Below, piece after piece: positions 1 through 12,100 of a stretch of DNA of 64,000 nucleotides. The notes below the pieces were generated by a model that did no database searches, was not told the DNA's origin, and saw nothing but the letters and a program-made list of their open reading frames with translations. Both the position numbers and the translations under genes were made by a program. The stretch is from assembly GCA_036571765.1 (NCBI GenBank), contig BROE01000018.1, forward strand, positions 13,803,964-13,867,963, given 5' to 3'. Each line of letters starts with the position of its first letter. The first letter of the stretch is position 1. Source of the DNA: Plecoglossus altivelis (lineage: Eukaryota > Chordata > Actinopteri > Osmeriformes > Plecoglossidae).

Positions 1-2552
1 CGGTCTCTTTCTCCCTCCTCTCCCCACTCAAGCACCATCTCCTAAAACACGTGTACTGGTTCGGTATTTTGAGGACGGTCGAGTTTACAGCCTCGCCTCC
101 TCCCTGCCTCCACTCTCTCCCTCGCTTCAGTAAGTGCATAACGCACAGCCTTGGTGGAGTAGAAAAAGAAAAAAACCAGGAATTGCATTTTTACCTGCAT
201 TTAACATAGCCTCATGTTGACTCGCAACCTCCCCTCCCCTCCTGCCCCGTCTCACCGTCCCCTCTCTCCCTCCCCTCCCCTCTGTCTCTCTCTTTTTGTC
301 TCTCTCTCTCTATGTTCCTCCCCTCCCCTCCCCTCACCTCACTATCCCTGTCATTAACTGGCATTCTCTCCGGATGCTCCTGTGTGTTTCGGCATATACT
401 TCTAACCAGGAAACCTGAACAATGCAGGTTGGACTCAACCTACATGGTCTTGTTGATTTGTTGGTTGATTTGTTTGCCGTCTGTCTGAATAGCCGGTCAC
501 AGCAGAACAGTCTCCCACGCACAACTCAAAAATCTCCCTTCGTCTAGCTTCTGTAGCGTAACTACAGGATGTAATTTCCAATGTGCAGCAGGTTGGGTAT
601 AAAGCCAGAGAAGGCAGCATGGCCAGGCTGCTTCGTTCCAGCCCCGCTAGGAGTGACCTTCACGCAGGCAGTAGAGGTCGTCAGTCAGCCAAAGATCTAG
701 GTTCTTTTGTGAGATTCTCCTCTCACGCGGCGCGCCTGAGCGGTTTCACGTGATGTGACTTTGTTCCAGTTGAGTAATGAGAGAGCGAACAAAGGGCTGC
801 CCTGTCCAGTCAAGCCCAAGCCTGACATCTGAGGTAAAATGAGGTACAGCACATCATTTCTACGGCATAAAGCAGTGTCGGGCTTTTAAGGGAACATTTT
901 CCGTCACTTTCAGCTCTGCTTGGGCAAACGAAATCACAAGCTGGTATTTAACAAGTGTTTAGCGGCATTTGCCCCACAGTACTTGACCCACGTCTTGGGC
1001 TAGGACTGTAAGCCCTGAGGCTCAGAGGGAGGCTGCGGACTCGTTCTTGCTCCTGTCAGCTCATCAATGAGCGGGTTAGGTCTCATTATGACGGAATAAG
1101 AGAGCCCGAATGGAGCCAGAGGCACTCGCAGCCGCCTGTATCAGCCGACGGCCAGCGAGAGCTAATCCCACTCATTTAATGTATGGCCACGCGTGCATCT
1201 CCTGCTGGGGAGCTCAGCCCAGCCTAGCTGCCGCTATCTGCCGTGGCGCAGACACACGCCACATCGACCCAAATCCCCCCTGCCCCCACTCCCACCAGCA
1301 CCCCGATCACCCCCTCCCTGCCCACCATCCCTACATCTCCACCCTCCCCTGCTGTCTTCTCCCTCCCACGCTAAGTACCCAGCCGCACCGCTGCGTAACA
1401 CCTCGCCACCCTCCTCTCCCCCTCCACGCACACAGGCACCTACACCCTCACTCAGCTTTTCTTTAAGGTCATGCTATAGAACTGTGCCGATCCATAACTG
1501 TTGAGCTGGACAGAGTGGTTAGTGGGGAAGGGGGGGGAGGTGGTGGGTATAGGAGGCGGGCGAGATGGGTTGAGGGGAGAAGGGAAAAGGCAGGGGAAGG
1601 GACAAGAGGGGAAGGAGTTGAAGGAGGAGTGAAATGGAAGGTGTAGCGAGAGGAACGAAGAAGGGTGGTGTGGGTGGAGAGAAGCGAGGATGCCACAACG
1701 TCGTTTGTCTTGATTGCACGGCTCTTGTCTGAGTCAGCCCCCCCTCCCCCACACCAGGACAGATCCACCCCAGTGACTCCAGCCAGAGAGAGCTCGTCCT
1801 TCAAATGACTGATTGAAAGAGCACCAACGTGGGATCGACTCCATGTAAACGTCCTCTCTTCTGCACGGACCATTGAGGCAGCTGTGCTGTCTTTCTGTCA
1901 ATCTGTATCCTCAACTGGGGAGGAGAGTAACAGGGCAGTGAACTTCCACCCCCATTTTAGTCCTGTACCCCAATCCCAGCCCTAGCCCCCTGCCCTAGCC
2001 CCAGCCCCCAACCCAAGAGCGAGCCAACCAGCCCCCACAACCCACCCCCAGCACCAACCCAGCCCCGCCCCCTGACCAGCCCCCAATTAAAACCCAGAAT
2101 CCGAGCATCCAATTGCCTAATCGCCTTCCTCAGCCATTCTGAAAAGTGCCATGGCAGACACCCAGCCCTGGAGTAGCTCTGGGGGTCTGGCCCTTAAATT
2201 TTACTTGGTGACTCCCAGCAGCCCTGTGAATGCCGGCCGGCAGACGTCGATAATAATAATCTGTGAATTCTCTGTGTCAGTCTGCGGGCAGCCATTCCAC
2301 CCTCTCCAATGACTCTTCAAAGTCTGACTCGCGAACTGTGTGCGGAAGGGAGGGAGGCGCTATGTATGGGGGACGGTAGGGTGAAGGGGCGGTAGCTGTT
2401 TTAGAGAATAGCCGTTGGAGGCTGAGGGGGAGAGCTGGGGTAAGGATAGAACAGTGGGAGGGGAAGAAGGAGAGAGGGTGGCGGACAGCAGCGATGAAGG
2501 GGGACGCTAGAGGGGAGCCGTGTTCATTCTGTAGCATTCTGAAGACAGCTGG

Positions 2553-2742
2553 GAGGAAGAGGAAGAGGAAGGGAGGGAGGGAAAAGAAAAAGGGAGGGAG
2601 GGAGGGAGGGAGGGAGGAGGGAGGGGATGGAGGAGGAGGAGGAAAAAAAGGGAGGGAGGGATGGGAGGGAGTGGAAGGGAGGGAGCGGAAAGAAAGGAAA
2701 GGGAGGGAGGGAAAAGAAAGAAAGAAAAGAAAGAAAGATGAG
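2553..2742 (+). repeat. Purine-rich (GGGA/GGAA)n tract
   Basis: About 190 bp of nearly pure A/G on the plus strand, mixing GGGA, GGA and GAAA units. It is an imperfect microsatellite. The long frames read through it on both strands are artefacts of composition. Confidence 0.9.
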
Positions 2743-4293
2743 AGAAGAAATCTATGAACTATGAATCCAACTGGAGGGGGATGATGAGGGGGAGACGGGA
2801 GGGGGAGACAGAAGGGGGGAGGCTCCATGTAGGGCTCTGTGTACATCCAGCTGTAGGGGTCACTGGAAAGGCATTGGCGACGGAGCGCTGCGATCAAACA
2901 CTTCTGGCTCGCTGGGTCGAGCGCGTCCGGACGCGCGCAGACCCATCACAACACGGCAACAACAATAACAACATCCCCCAAACGGAGAGGGATGGAGGCC
3001 AAGGTAGACGTCACCCAGGCAGACGCTGATGCGGTCTGACATGTTCTCAGGCTGGTGGATCTGACAGAGAAGTAGGCGTGCCTGCAAACACACAACGTGC
3101 CAATGAACACTGACATCCACATATATATAACATGTGTTGCTAACGCCAAGCCGAGGCACCCACACCGCAGAAGACCTGTGCTGAACATGAGTGTCTATGT
3201 GCATAATGGATATGCAGTGTGACTGTTATTCCCACTGCCCCACAGCACCCTTCTCTCACACATACTGTGGTTCCTTTCTCTCCCTCTTGTACTCAATCTC
3301 GTTCTCTCTTTTTTAACTCCCTCTTCTCTCTCTCCCCACTCTCTCTCATGCTCCCTTTTCTTCCTTTCCTCCCTCCCCCCTTCTCTTTCTCTCTCTCTCT
3401 GTCTCTCTACAGGAGCACAGTATGTATGTAATTGGCACTGGCCCCATGTGGAGACTAACCACAGAGAAAATGCAAGGAAATGAAAATAGCACAGCTGTGT
3501 GCCATGTGCGCGCACACACACACACTGTCTCTCATACACACAAACACACACGCACTCTCTCACTCACACACTTTCTCCATCTCTCACCCACACACTCTCG
3601 TTCACACACACACACACACGGCAAAACTCCTCCTCTTGGACGTCTTTTTCACTTAACACCCTCTCCTCTGGTTCCCATAACTCTCATTTCCTTGTTTTGA
3701 TTCCAGTGTCACGCCGATGCTATCTCTCTCCCTCTGGCAGACGGCTGGGCTGAAACATGCAAATTACACACGCTCCACAAATGCAAATCCCAGCCTATCT
3801 ACAAAGAAAGCAGAAACAGTGCCAATGGAGAATACTGCACACACGCTGACACACACACACACACACGCACATGGTGACACACACACGCTGACACACACTC
3901 ACACACGCACATGCTGACACGCACACACCAGAGGCACACATGCACACAAATCCGCACTCAAATACCCCACATACAAACAAACGCACACATGCACACACAC
4001 ACACACTTGGTTTACCCAGCCAGGAAAACATTTGGCAGATGAGATTTGCTCTGAAACTGCAGGTTGTTGATGTTGCTTCAAGGACACCTGAGCAGCCTCT
4101 GGTTAGAATCATGAAATGGTTTTAAACTTAGACTATGTGTTGACGTGAATCATAACACGGATTGTATAGACAGAGTGGGTGTGGAGCTAAGACTGTGAGC
4201 AGCGGTTGCTAGTGATTCTGTCCATGGTGCTGATTTTTAAGGCTAAAGTCTACTAAAGTATACGTATAGTGTCTATCACTATCACGCACTCAC

Positions 4294-4464
4294 TCTGCTG
4301 GTCTGGTCTACCACTCACTCTGCAGTCTACTGCTCTGGTCTACCACTCACTCTGCTGGTCTGGTCTACCACTCACTCTGCAGTCTGTTGCTCTGGTCTAC
4401 CACTCACTCTGCTGGTCTGGTCTACCACTCACTCTGTAGTCTACTGCTCTGGTCTACTCTGGAA
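4294..4464 (+). repeat. 57-bp minisatellite, three copies
   Basis: Three tandem copies of a 57-bp unit. Each is a 25-bp block beginning TCTGCTGGTCTGGTCTACC followed by a related 32-bp block containing GTCTACTGCTCTGGTC. Copies differ by single substitutions such as TGCAG/TGTAG and CTACT/CTGTT. Confidence 0.85.
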
Positions 4465-4920
4465 GCTGTCCATGGTCCTGAACAGTGCCACCAGGCGGTT
4501 TGGGAACATCAGTCAACCACTGAGAGCAGGACAAGTCCTTGTTCTCTCTCTTTCACGTTCCATCTGTTCATCTTTTTGTCGTCCGTCCATCTGTCAGTCT
4601 GTTCTGTCAGCTGATCCTCGTTACTCCATTAGTTTCCTTCCTTTTCTCATTTGGTACAACCCGCTTTCCTCTCTGTTCTCTCTCTCTCTCTCCTCTTTGC
4701 TTAAACTCTTTCTTTCCTTCTCGGAATCTCACTTTAGGTCTCTACTGTCTATGTCTATCTCTGTCTTCTTCTCTCCCTCTCCTCCTCTCTCTGCATCCCT
4801 GTGTGTGTATGAGGGGAACACGCACAGCTCTGCTGTATGGGAGCTGAGTGGTCTTCCTCAGGGCAGCTCTCCACACCGGAGCAGGACTGTCCAGCTGGCC
4901 CTCTCCCTGCCAGCAGCATG

Positions 4921-5165
4921 CTCACACACACACACACATACACACACTCAGACACTTTCGCACACACATCCACTCACACACGCACATATTCACTCACGCA
5001 GACACATCCACTCCCTCGCACACACGCACATCCACTCACGCACACACACATCCCTTCTCTCATGCACACACGCACACACTTCCACTCCTGTACCACAGAT
5101 TCACATGCCTACTCACGTACTCACACACACACACACACACACATACACACACACATACACACACT
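4921..5165 (+). repeat. Imperfect CA-rich microsatellite
   Basis: CACACA runs are interrupted by CTCA, CGCA and TCCA across about 245 bp. His/Thr-rich open frames over it are repeat shadows. Confidence 0.85.
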
Positions 5166-5699
5166 CATGGCCAGGTCCCCTTCCCTAACCCCCAGTCACA
5201 CTGTGCTCTACGGCACCTTCTCCAGCAACCGACTTATCCAGATCATGTCAGTTAAATCACAAAGCTTCCAAGGGACACAGCATAGACCTGAATAGCAATG
5301 TGCGAATGGGTGTGTATATCTAAGTGTGTGGGTGCGTGTGTGAGACTATAGGGAACTCTTCTAAGTCCTCTCTTTAAAGGTTCATTTCACACAATGTCAC
5401 AGCATGATCGTTCTCTCTCCCTCCCCCCCTCTCTCCCTCTCTCCCGTACTCTCTCGCCCCAACTCTCCATCTCTCACTGGGTTTTTATAACCTTATCTAT
5501 CATTCTACCCCCCCTCCTGCCCCTCCCACCCTTTGCTATTTGTCATTTAGTCTTTTATTGCCCTCCCTCATTGCTTCCCCCTCCACGCCCTCCTCCCTCC
5601 CCTCCTCATTCGTCCGCTCTTAAACCCTCCAGCAGCGCTCTCTGCAGTAAGACTCAATGATGACGTACGGCGTTTCCTCCATCATCTGCTCCACTGTCA

Positions 5700-5729
5700 G
5701 TCCCACCGCTACTGTAGTAGCGGTGGGAC
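5700..5729. repeat. 30-bp inverted repeat, 14-bp perfect arms
   Basis: The arms are GTCCCACCGCTACT and AGTAGCGGTGGGAC, separated by a two-base centre GT. Pairing stops at both ends (A5699 against C5730). It would form a cruciform or a tight RNA hairpin. Confidence 0.9.
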
Positions 5730-6323
5730 CTCTTCTCCTCTCTCTCCTTTCCCCCCTCGTCTCCTTGCCTGTCCTCTTCTCTCCTTTCCTCTGCTCTCTG
5801 TGCCTCTTTTCTCCCTTGCCTGTACACACACACACACGCACACACACACATACAGACACGCACCTCTCCTCCCCAGCGTGGTCTGTGGTTTTTTAATAAA
5901 GACCCAAGAGGGGCCATGTCCGGACCTGGAGGAGGTCTGGAGTAGGAGGGGGGTGTAGGTGTTGGGAGAGGGGAGTGTGTGTGTTGTTGTGGGTTGGGGT
6001 GTGTGTGTGTGTTGGGGGGGGGCAGATGGGCCTCAGCAGCCTCTATCTCCCGCTGTGTCAGCCTCTCCTGAGGTAATGATCACTTAATTAAACTCTAACA
6101 AGAGACCCGACGCTTCCCTCTAAGACCGGATGGGGAAACGGAGAGGGAGGGGGGAGGGGGGCAGGGAGGGATAGGAGGAGAGGGAAGGGATTAGGGGGGG
6201 GGTGTTTGGCAAGAGAAAAGAGAGGCAGAGTGAAGGAATCTAAGGATGCTAACAGGCACAGAAAGAGGTGAACGTAGGGACAAGATCACTTGTGGGATGG
6301 TGGAGATGAAAGTAAGTGTGTGT

Positions 6324-6369
6324 GGGGGGGTTTGTTTCATGTGCGTGTGCACATGAAACAAACCCCCCC
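6324..6369. repeat. 46-bp hairpin, 21-bp perfect arms and 4-nt loop
   Basis: The left arm (6324-6344) is G7 followed by TTTGTTTCATGTGC. The right arm (6349-6369) is its exact reverse complement, GCACATGAAACAAA plus C7. The loop is GTGT. The match is perfect across all 21 pairs. Confidence 0.95.
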
Positions 6370-6599
6370 AACAACCCCCCCCAACAAAAGGTGTTGTTTG
6401 TGCGAGGGGACGAGGGTGTCAGGGGGGCTCTCACATGCAGACAGATGGAGAGAGAGCTTTCCTGTCAGCAGGTCCTGTACTGGAACATGGATAATTACAC
6501 CTTAATTAAATATGACCGGCCTGTCCCTGTCCCTCCACTCAGCCATGGAGCAGACCGCAACCACCCTAAAACCCATGCAGGAACAAGGGAATGTGTGTT

Positions 6600-6935
6600 T
6601 ATCTGAGTGTGTAAATGTGCGTGCCTGGGTGTATGTGCTGTGATGCATGTCTGTATGTGTGTGTGCCTGAGTGTCTGCGGCCGGGTGTATGTCTGTGTGT
6701 GTGTCTTTGTGTATGCCTGGTTGTATGTGCTGTGTTGCATGTTTGTGTGTGTGTGTGTGTGACAGGGGCCATGTCTATGTGTGTGTATCTAAGTGTGTGT
6801 GCCCGGGTGTAAGTGCTGTGTTGCATGTCTGTATGTGTGTGTATGACCTGATGCATGTCTGTGTGTGTGTGTTTGCGTGTGTTCCTAGGTGTGTATGCAC
6901 TGGTGTATGGCTGTGTGTTTGTTTATGCGTCGACA
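6600..6935 (+). repeat. Imperfect GT-rich repeat block
   Basis: About 335 bp of TGTGTGT broken by recurring GCATGTCTGT, GCCTGGGTGTA and GTGCTGTG words. This suggests a longer imperfect unit of about 60-100 bp on a GT backbone. Confidence 0.75.
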
Positions 6936-7323
6936 AGGCCTTGTTCTTGTAATCACACCCTGTCCAGGAGGGCCCTATCCTAATTTCAGCGTGCCCCTAT
7001 ACAGAGCTTGAGTGCCCTATTTAGCATATTGAGTGCTAAAAGGCCACTGAGGAGAGTGCTAGCACTGCCGCGCTGGGACAGCATAGCATAGTTATCTATT
7101 GGATTCTAAGAATCATCAGCCAACCAGGGATGAGTGGGAAATGTTGAATATTGCGACTTGGTTTGACCACGTTAGGTCATCACCATTGAGGTTATATCAC
7201 AGCTCAAATCCAGCCTGTACAAATCAAGTCTCAGCTGAAGGCCAGACGAGAATGTGAATATGTCGTTTAGTGTTCCAGGGGGGACCCGAGACACAACTCC
7301 CCCCCCCACCCCCCTGCTCCCCC

Positions 7324-7366
7324 AGGTGTGACCCTTCCAGGTGTGACCCTTCCAGGTGTGACCCCT
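7324..7366 (+). repeat. 15-bp direct repeat, three copies
   Basis: Three copies of AGGTGTGACCCTTCC, the last one diverging at its end, lie 25 bp outside the donor site of shisa8 exon 2. Confidence 0.85.
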
Positions 7367-7390
7367 AGTCCCGACCCCACAGAAACTCAC

Positions 7391-7506
7391 CGTTGTTGCT
7401 ACGCAGGGAGCGTCCGGAGATGCCGTTGCTCCCAATGGGGTGGTGACCCCCGGTCCCGTCCACACCCCCAGCCTCGCCCGGCTGCTTCAACAGCTCTGTT
7501 AGGGTC
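7391..7506 (-). CDS. shisa8: shisa8-type exon 2 (juxtamembrane cytoplasmic segment)
   Basis: 116 nt with acceptor CCCTCCAG|GACCCT and donor AACAACG|GTGAGT. Joining the AG left by exon 1 to the first G makes an Arg codon and continues as TLTELLKQPGE, then a Gly/His/Ser stretch ending in RSLRSNN, with no stop. In the other two frames the exon does not look like protein. The SRTLTELL segment sits where Shisa9 has SRALADVM, directly after the membrane-proximal region. It ends in phase 1 and so needs at least one more exon. Confidence 0.88.
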
Positions 7507-9141
7507 CTGGAGGGAGGGGTGAGAGAGAAGGACGGGGAGAGACAAGAAGAGAGAGTGAGCCTTCAGCACAGGTTCAAGTAACACCAGAATCACTTCGCTT
7601 TGCTACGATGAAATGCACCAATCATAGGTTGCTAACGTTTCGCCGAAACCTCAGGAACCTTCCAATCACGTCGCAGATGGAAGTTAACACCCCTGAGGCT
7701 GTCAAACCATTGTCCAGTTCAACAACCCAAGAGCGGCGTGACCTTGGAGCCCTGAGGAGACTCTCGGAGGCCTCGCTGCCAGGATGCGGCTGGGGGGGAG
7801 ACAGGACACAGCGCAGCCGTCACGGAGACTGACAGGAAGCGGCGGTTTAGCTGCCAAACATCCATGCGTGCTGGCAAGCCCAGACATCACTTCCAGCATG
7901 TCAATAAACCACTGTGACGGGAAAGGGAGGGGATGCAGGGGGGAGGATGGGGTTAATGCTATTGCCATAGCGATAGGCCCGATGGACAGGCAGGGACGCA
8001 CAAGGACAGAGTCCCTCAGGCCACAGAAGTATGTACCACCAAGTATGTACTTCCTCCCTCCAGTCCTCTTCCATCCGTCCCTATTCTCTTCAGTGGGGGG
8101 GTCTCCTCACCAAGCCCTCAAACTATATGTTGGGTCAACACACACGTGCACACGGACACGCATGCGCCCTCCTCGTTCCGGCCCAAGTGACACAAGCTCA
8201 ACACATGTTGGCCAGCTTCTGTTCTCTCTCATCTCGTTCGTTCCGTTTGACTTGTCCTCCCTTTGGCATGTGGGGCCCCCTCTCTCTCTTTCTCTTTCTC
8301 TCTCTCTTTCTCTCTCTCTCGCTCTCCCTTTGTTTTTCTCCCTCTCTCACTTCCTCTCTCTCTTTGTCTCTCTCCCTCCCCCCCTCTCCGTCCCCCTTTG
8401 TCTCTCTCTCCTGCACTCTATCCTCGTTGCCTCCTGTTTGCCTGCTCTCAGGGAGAGCTTGCGGTGCTCGTGTTGGTGAGTCCTGCTTGCTTTCCCCTTG
8501 TCTTTCCTCTCCTTCCCTTCAAAGCCCCCCGGACTAGGGCCCGTCTCCCAGCCATCGAGCTGTCCAACAGGGAAGTCAGGAAATGTGATCTGATGTGAGA
8601 TCACTCCAACTCCCTTTCCAGATTTCACATTTAACATTCGTTCTCTCTCTTCCTCTCCATCTTTCTACGTCTCTCTCGTCTCCATCTCCCCTCTCGGGGC
8701 CTCAGACAATACAAGGACAACCGGAGGAAGTCGAAGCGCTCGTTTCCACGGTGATACTGCGAGCCAACTGCTCCTAGCCGCCGAGCATCCAGACCGAACC
8801 ATCAGGCTCTACGAGGATCTGTCCCTTTCATGATAAGCACCCAGGGAAAGTGTTTGTTTGGCCGAGGCGCGGCGCTCTCCAAACAGGCTTCTGAGGGCTG
8901 ACAGAACTCCGGTCTGCATCTCACCAAGAGCGTTGCAAAGAGCGCTCCTCGCGAGTGAGCCAGCAGTCCCTCGGTGGCCTCCCATTTTTGATTGGCAACG
9001 AACATGCATAGCATTTCTCTCTGGGCTCCAGATTGAAACATTTCAATTAAAGATGCTTTTTATCGCATGTGTCTGCTCTGATGGCGATTGGCTTGGTGTT
9101 GATTGACGCTCTGCAAGTGCAGGATGCTTCCTTCCTTCCTT

Positions 9142-9186
<45 letters not shown>

Positions 9187-12100
9187 AGGACTACGTATGA
9201 TCTATCATTCCCTCTCTGCCATTACAGTGGCAGTTTGGGCAGAGTAGGACATTTCACCTGCTCCGTAGGGGAATTACCATCCCTATGTTTTAAAGTTCAA
9301 TTGTGTATTGTTTTGCTATAGGGTTATCTGGAGGTTGTGTTCAGATAAAGCTAGAGATTAAGCTCATTTGCGGTCTAATTACTTAGAATTGGATTGGAGC
9401 GTTAATACAAGAGAAGAGGAAATGAATCGATTCATGAATAAAACATAACCATAAAGTTTTTTTGCTTCTTTTTTTGTATGCTTGCAAACCCTTATCAGCT
9501 GCAGTGTGTCAGCACAAAACGTAGAGAGTTTAAACCCAGAAGTGAAGGTGGTTTTCGGCCTGGAGGCTGAGGTGGGGGTTTGAGCGTGGGAGGGGCTGAT
9601 GAGAAAAGCCAAAGCGCCGGAACTTATGTCCAAGACTCTGGAACTTCTTGAGGCGTGTTAGGGTATGAATGTCTTTTTCTCTGGGTTTAGACGCGCCTAA
9701 TTCTGCAGTGTCAGAGCACCAGAGGGAACACGTCATCGTCGTGCTTCGGGACATATCTGATGTGAGCCAAAGCGTCTAAATTTCAGAGCTGGAAACTCAG
9801 CATCTACTTGGCTGTTAAAATTGATAATGGTAACAAATTGAAGGACCTCGTAAGCCATATAGTCTACTGCGTAAGCATTACCGCAAAGCAATTAACCACG
9901 GACGGTAATTGCTTAAAATGGATTCCACGATCTCTCCTGACGGAAAGCTTTCAAGCAAGCGCGGTCCTTCGGCTTTCGCAATCAGTGATCATTCAGTCGT
10001 TTATAAGAAAAGATTATCTTGGATCGCGCAGAGGTTCCCACAGCATGTGTTTTCAGGGAGGGGAGGAACGATGCGCGCGTCTAAATTAAAGCGTCACAAT
10101 TCAGTAAAGTAATTACTAAGAATCTCGTGTGATAATTACAAATGAAAGAGCGAGCGAATGAGAGCGGGAGAGAGACAAGCGTCTCGGCAAGTCGTCGGGT
10201 GTCTTAACGCTACAGGAAGCTAATGAATCGAACCTCGGGATACCGCAGGATATAAACCAAGGAGGAACTCTCCAGAAACACCTATATTGAAACGTTCAGT
10301 GTTGTAGATGAATGATTTATACGGCGATTTCATGCTGAGTTAGGTTTAACAGCAGCTCCTCAGTTAGATTGAGATTGCCTTAAAGTAAACCCTGTGTATG
10401 GTGAGATAAAATACCTGAAACGCTCTGGAAACACGTGGCACTTAAAGTTGAAGGGCTTCCTCCTCTGCAGGACCTGCATATTGTGCTCTGATCAGGATGT
10501 GCTGTACAAAACTTATGTTCTAAAAGACCTTTCTTTGTCTTTTAGACTCTTTGCAACTCTAAAAACAGAGCTGAAGCATTTTAGGTTACTGTCCAAGTCA
10601 GCATTTATCTACATTTTATTATGTACTGTAGGACCAAGAGGGCAAATCGATGTTTCTCATCAAGACGCGTCTGTTACGTGTTTGGCGGCTGAAAATGAGA
10701 ACATCAAAGTCCTCAGCTCTCCCGACCATCTTTTACTTGTTGAATTTTGAAGCTATTTTGTTGGACCTTTCTGCTTCATTGGGATTGATAGTGATGAATT
10801 ACAGGAAATGAAGGAGAGGGAGATACGGGGAAGAAGACATGCAGCACATCTTTTATTTTACTTGAGTCAATTAAGAACAGGTTCTTATTAATGATAACAG
10901 TTGGGAAATCTAATAAAGATGGTGGTTGGACTCCTGCTGTCTGTGCGCTCCAGATCCAATGCTTCCGTACACACCTCCTGCCCATGGGTGGAGTCGTCTA
11001 GAACACTAAAGGCGAGCTGCACGTTGTCATGTTAATACTTTAAATCAACGTTTTGGGTTGAACATACAGATACAGTACATGGAGATTGTCAGCATCAACC
11101 TGTTTCTGTGACACCTTAAAATGCAATGGGATGCTAGGTTGGCAGTTCTTTGGTAGCCCTTCTCTGTACTTGAAACATGAAAATACATAATTCAACAAAC
11201 ATCTGTGAAGCCAAGTGTGTCCTCGTGTACTTGTACTGTATGTCTAAACCTCCTCAGTGTCTCAGCAGTTTAGAGAGCCTTTCATGTCCTCTGTCCTGTT
11301 GGTGCTAATAAATATTGCAACATGTGAACAACAGGCTGTATTGTGTCTGAACAGCACTCTACCTCCACATAGTCCCTCCCCGCCAGCCCTCGGGCTAGTT
11401 TTCTGTCAAGGGGGAGTTGTTGATGGGACCCTTCCTCACAGTGAGTCACCCCTATCTCCCACGGGTGGTGCATTTCTACGGCTACGTGTGGGTGGGAAGT
11501 TTGAACGGCGCCAAAGAAACATTCCCGAACAAAAACAGCCGTAGACCCTCAAGCGCCGTAGAATCTTGTGGCTGCACGTGTGCATGTGTGGTCGGGTTCT
11601 GGATCGTCTTGGTTTCTTTGTGACAGGTTAAGCTCATCAGGCAGTCCCTGGGTAGACCTGTTCAATCATTATCCCTCCATACACACACACATACACACAC
11701 ACTCCTCACCTGAACACACACACATTTGTCATCTGCATCTCACTCTGTGTTTGTGCTGTGACAGAACCAGCAGATCTCCACTGCTAGTGTTTATGGATCA
11801 GCACTGTGCCCCCCCTTGCCATGGGAAGGGTGTAGTAGCACATTAGTAGATATGCTCTCCTGTGTTCCGGGCCCTTGGTGCCCCGCCTGTTCCCCAGCCC
11901 CCCTCCTGTCCCCCCTGTCCCTCCCTCCATCCCCCCTGTTCCCCCTGGCCCTCTTCCCTCCAGCTATGCTTTGTGCTCCGCGTGGGAGCCCAGGGAGGCT
12001 GATGCCACTGCTGCCAGATAGTGAGACCCAGCACTCCCGGTACTGGGGCCTACAGCTGCATGCAACCATCTCCTTACCGCTTCTCTACAAGACCCGACAG

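Larger units (their letters stand above)
1..7390. other. No recognised coding exon; repeat-rich left flank (probably shisa8 intron 2)
   Basis: Downstream of shisa8 exon 2 on the minus strand I see no exon matching the Shisa C-terminal tail. The stretch holds pyrimidine/purine tracts (240-340, 1540-1640, 2553-2742, 3290-3410) and CA-rich tracts (3509-3622, 3838-4008, 4921-5165). It also holds a 57-bp minisatellite (4294-4464), GT-rich imperfect repeats (6600-6930) and two hairpins (5700-5729, 6324-6369). Some unique sequence lies at 600-1180, 2100-2340, 6040-6125 and 6940-7270. Confidence 0.6.

Noticed and set aside
598..750. TATAAA at 598-603 followed by a 44-codon ATG frame at 619
   Set aside because: The spacing from TATA to ATG is too short for a normal transcript leader, the frame is brief with no recognisable motif, and TATAAA is common by chance.
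2277..3204. Minus-strand frames 2897-2277 and 3204-2860 as possible shisa8 3' exons
   Set aside because: Part looks protein-like (SSDPYSWMYTEPYMEPPP), but no GT donor follows, the first runs into a GGGA/TCCC repeat, and neither resembles the Shisa cytoplasmic tail. Joining the second to exon 2 in the required phase gives an early stop.
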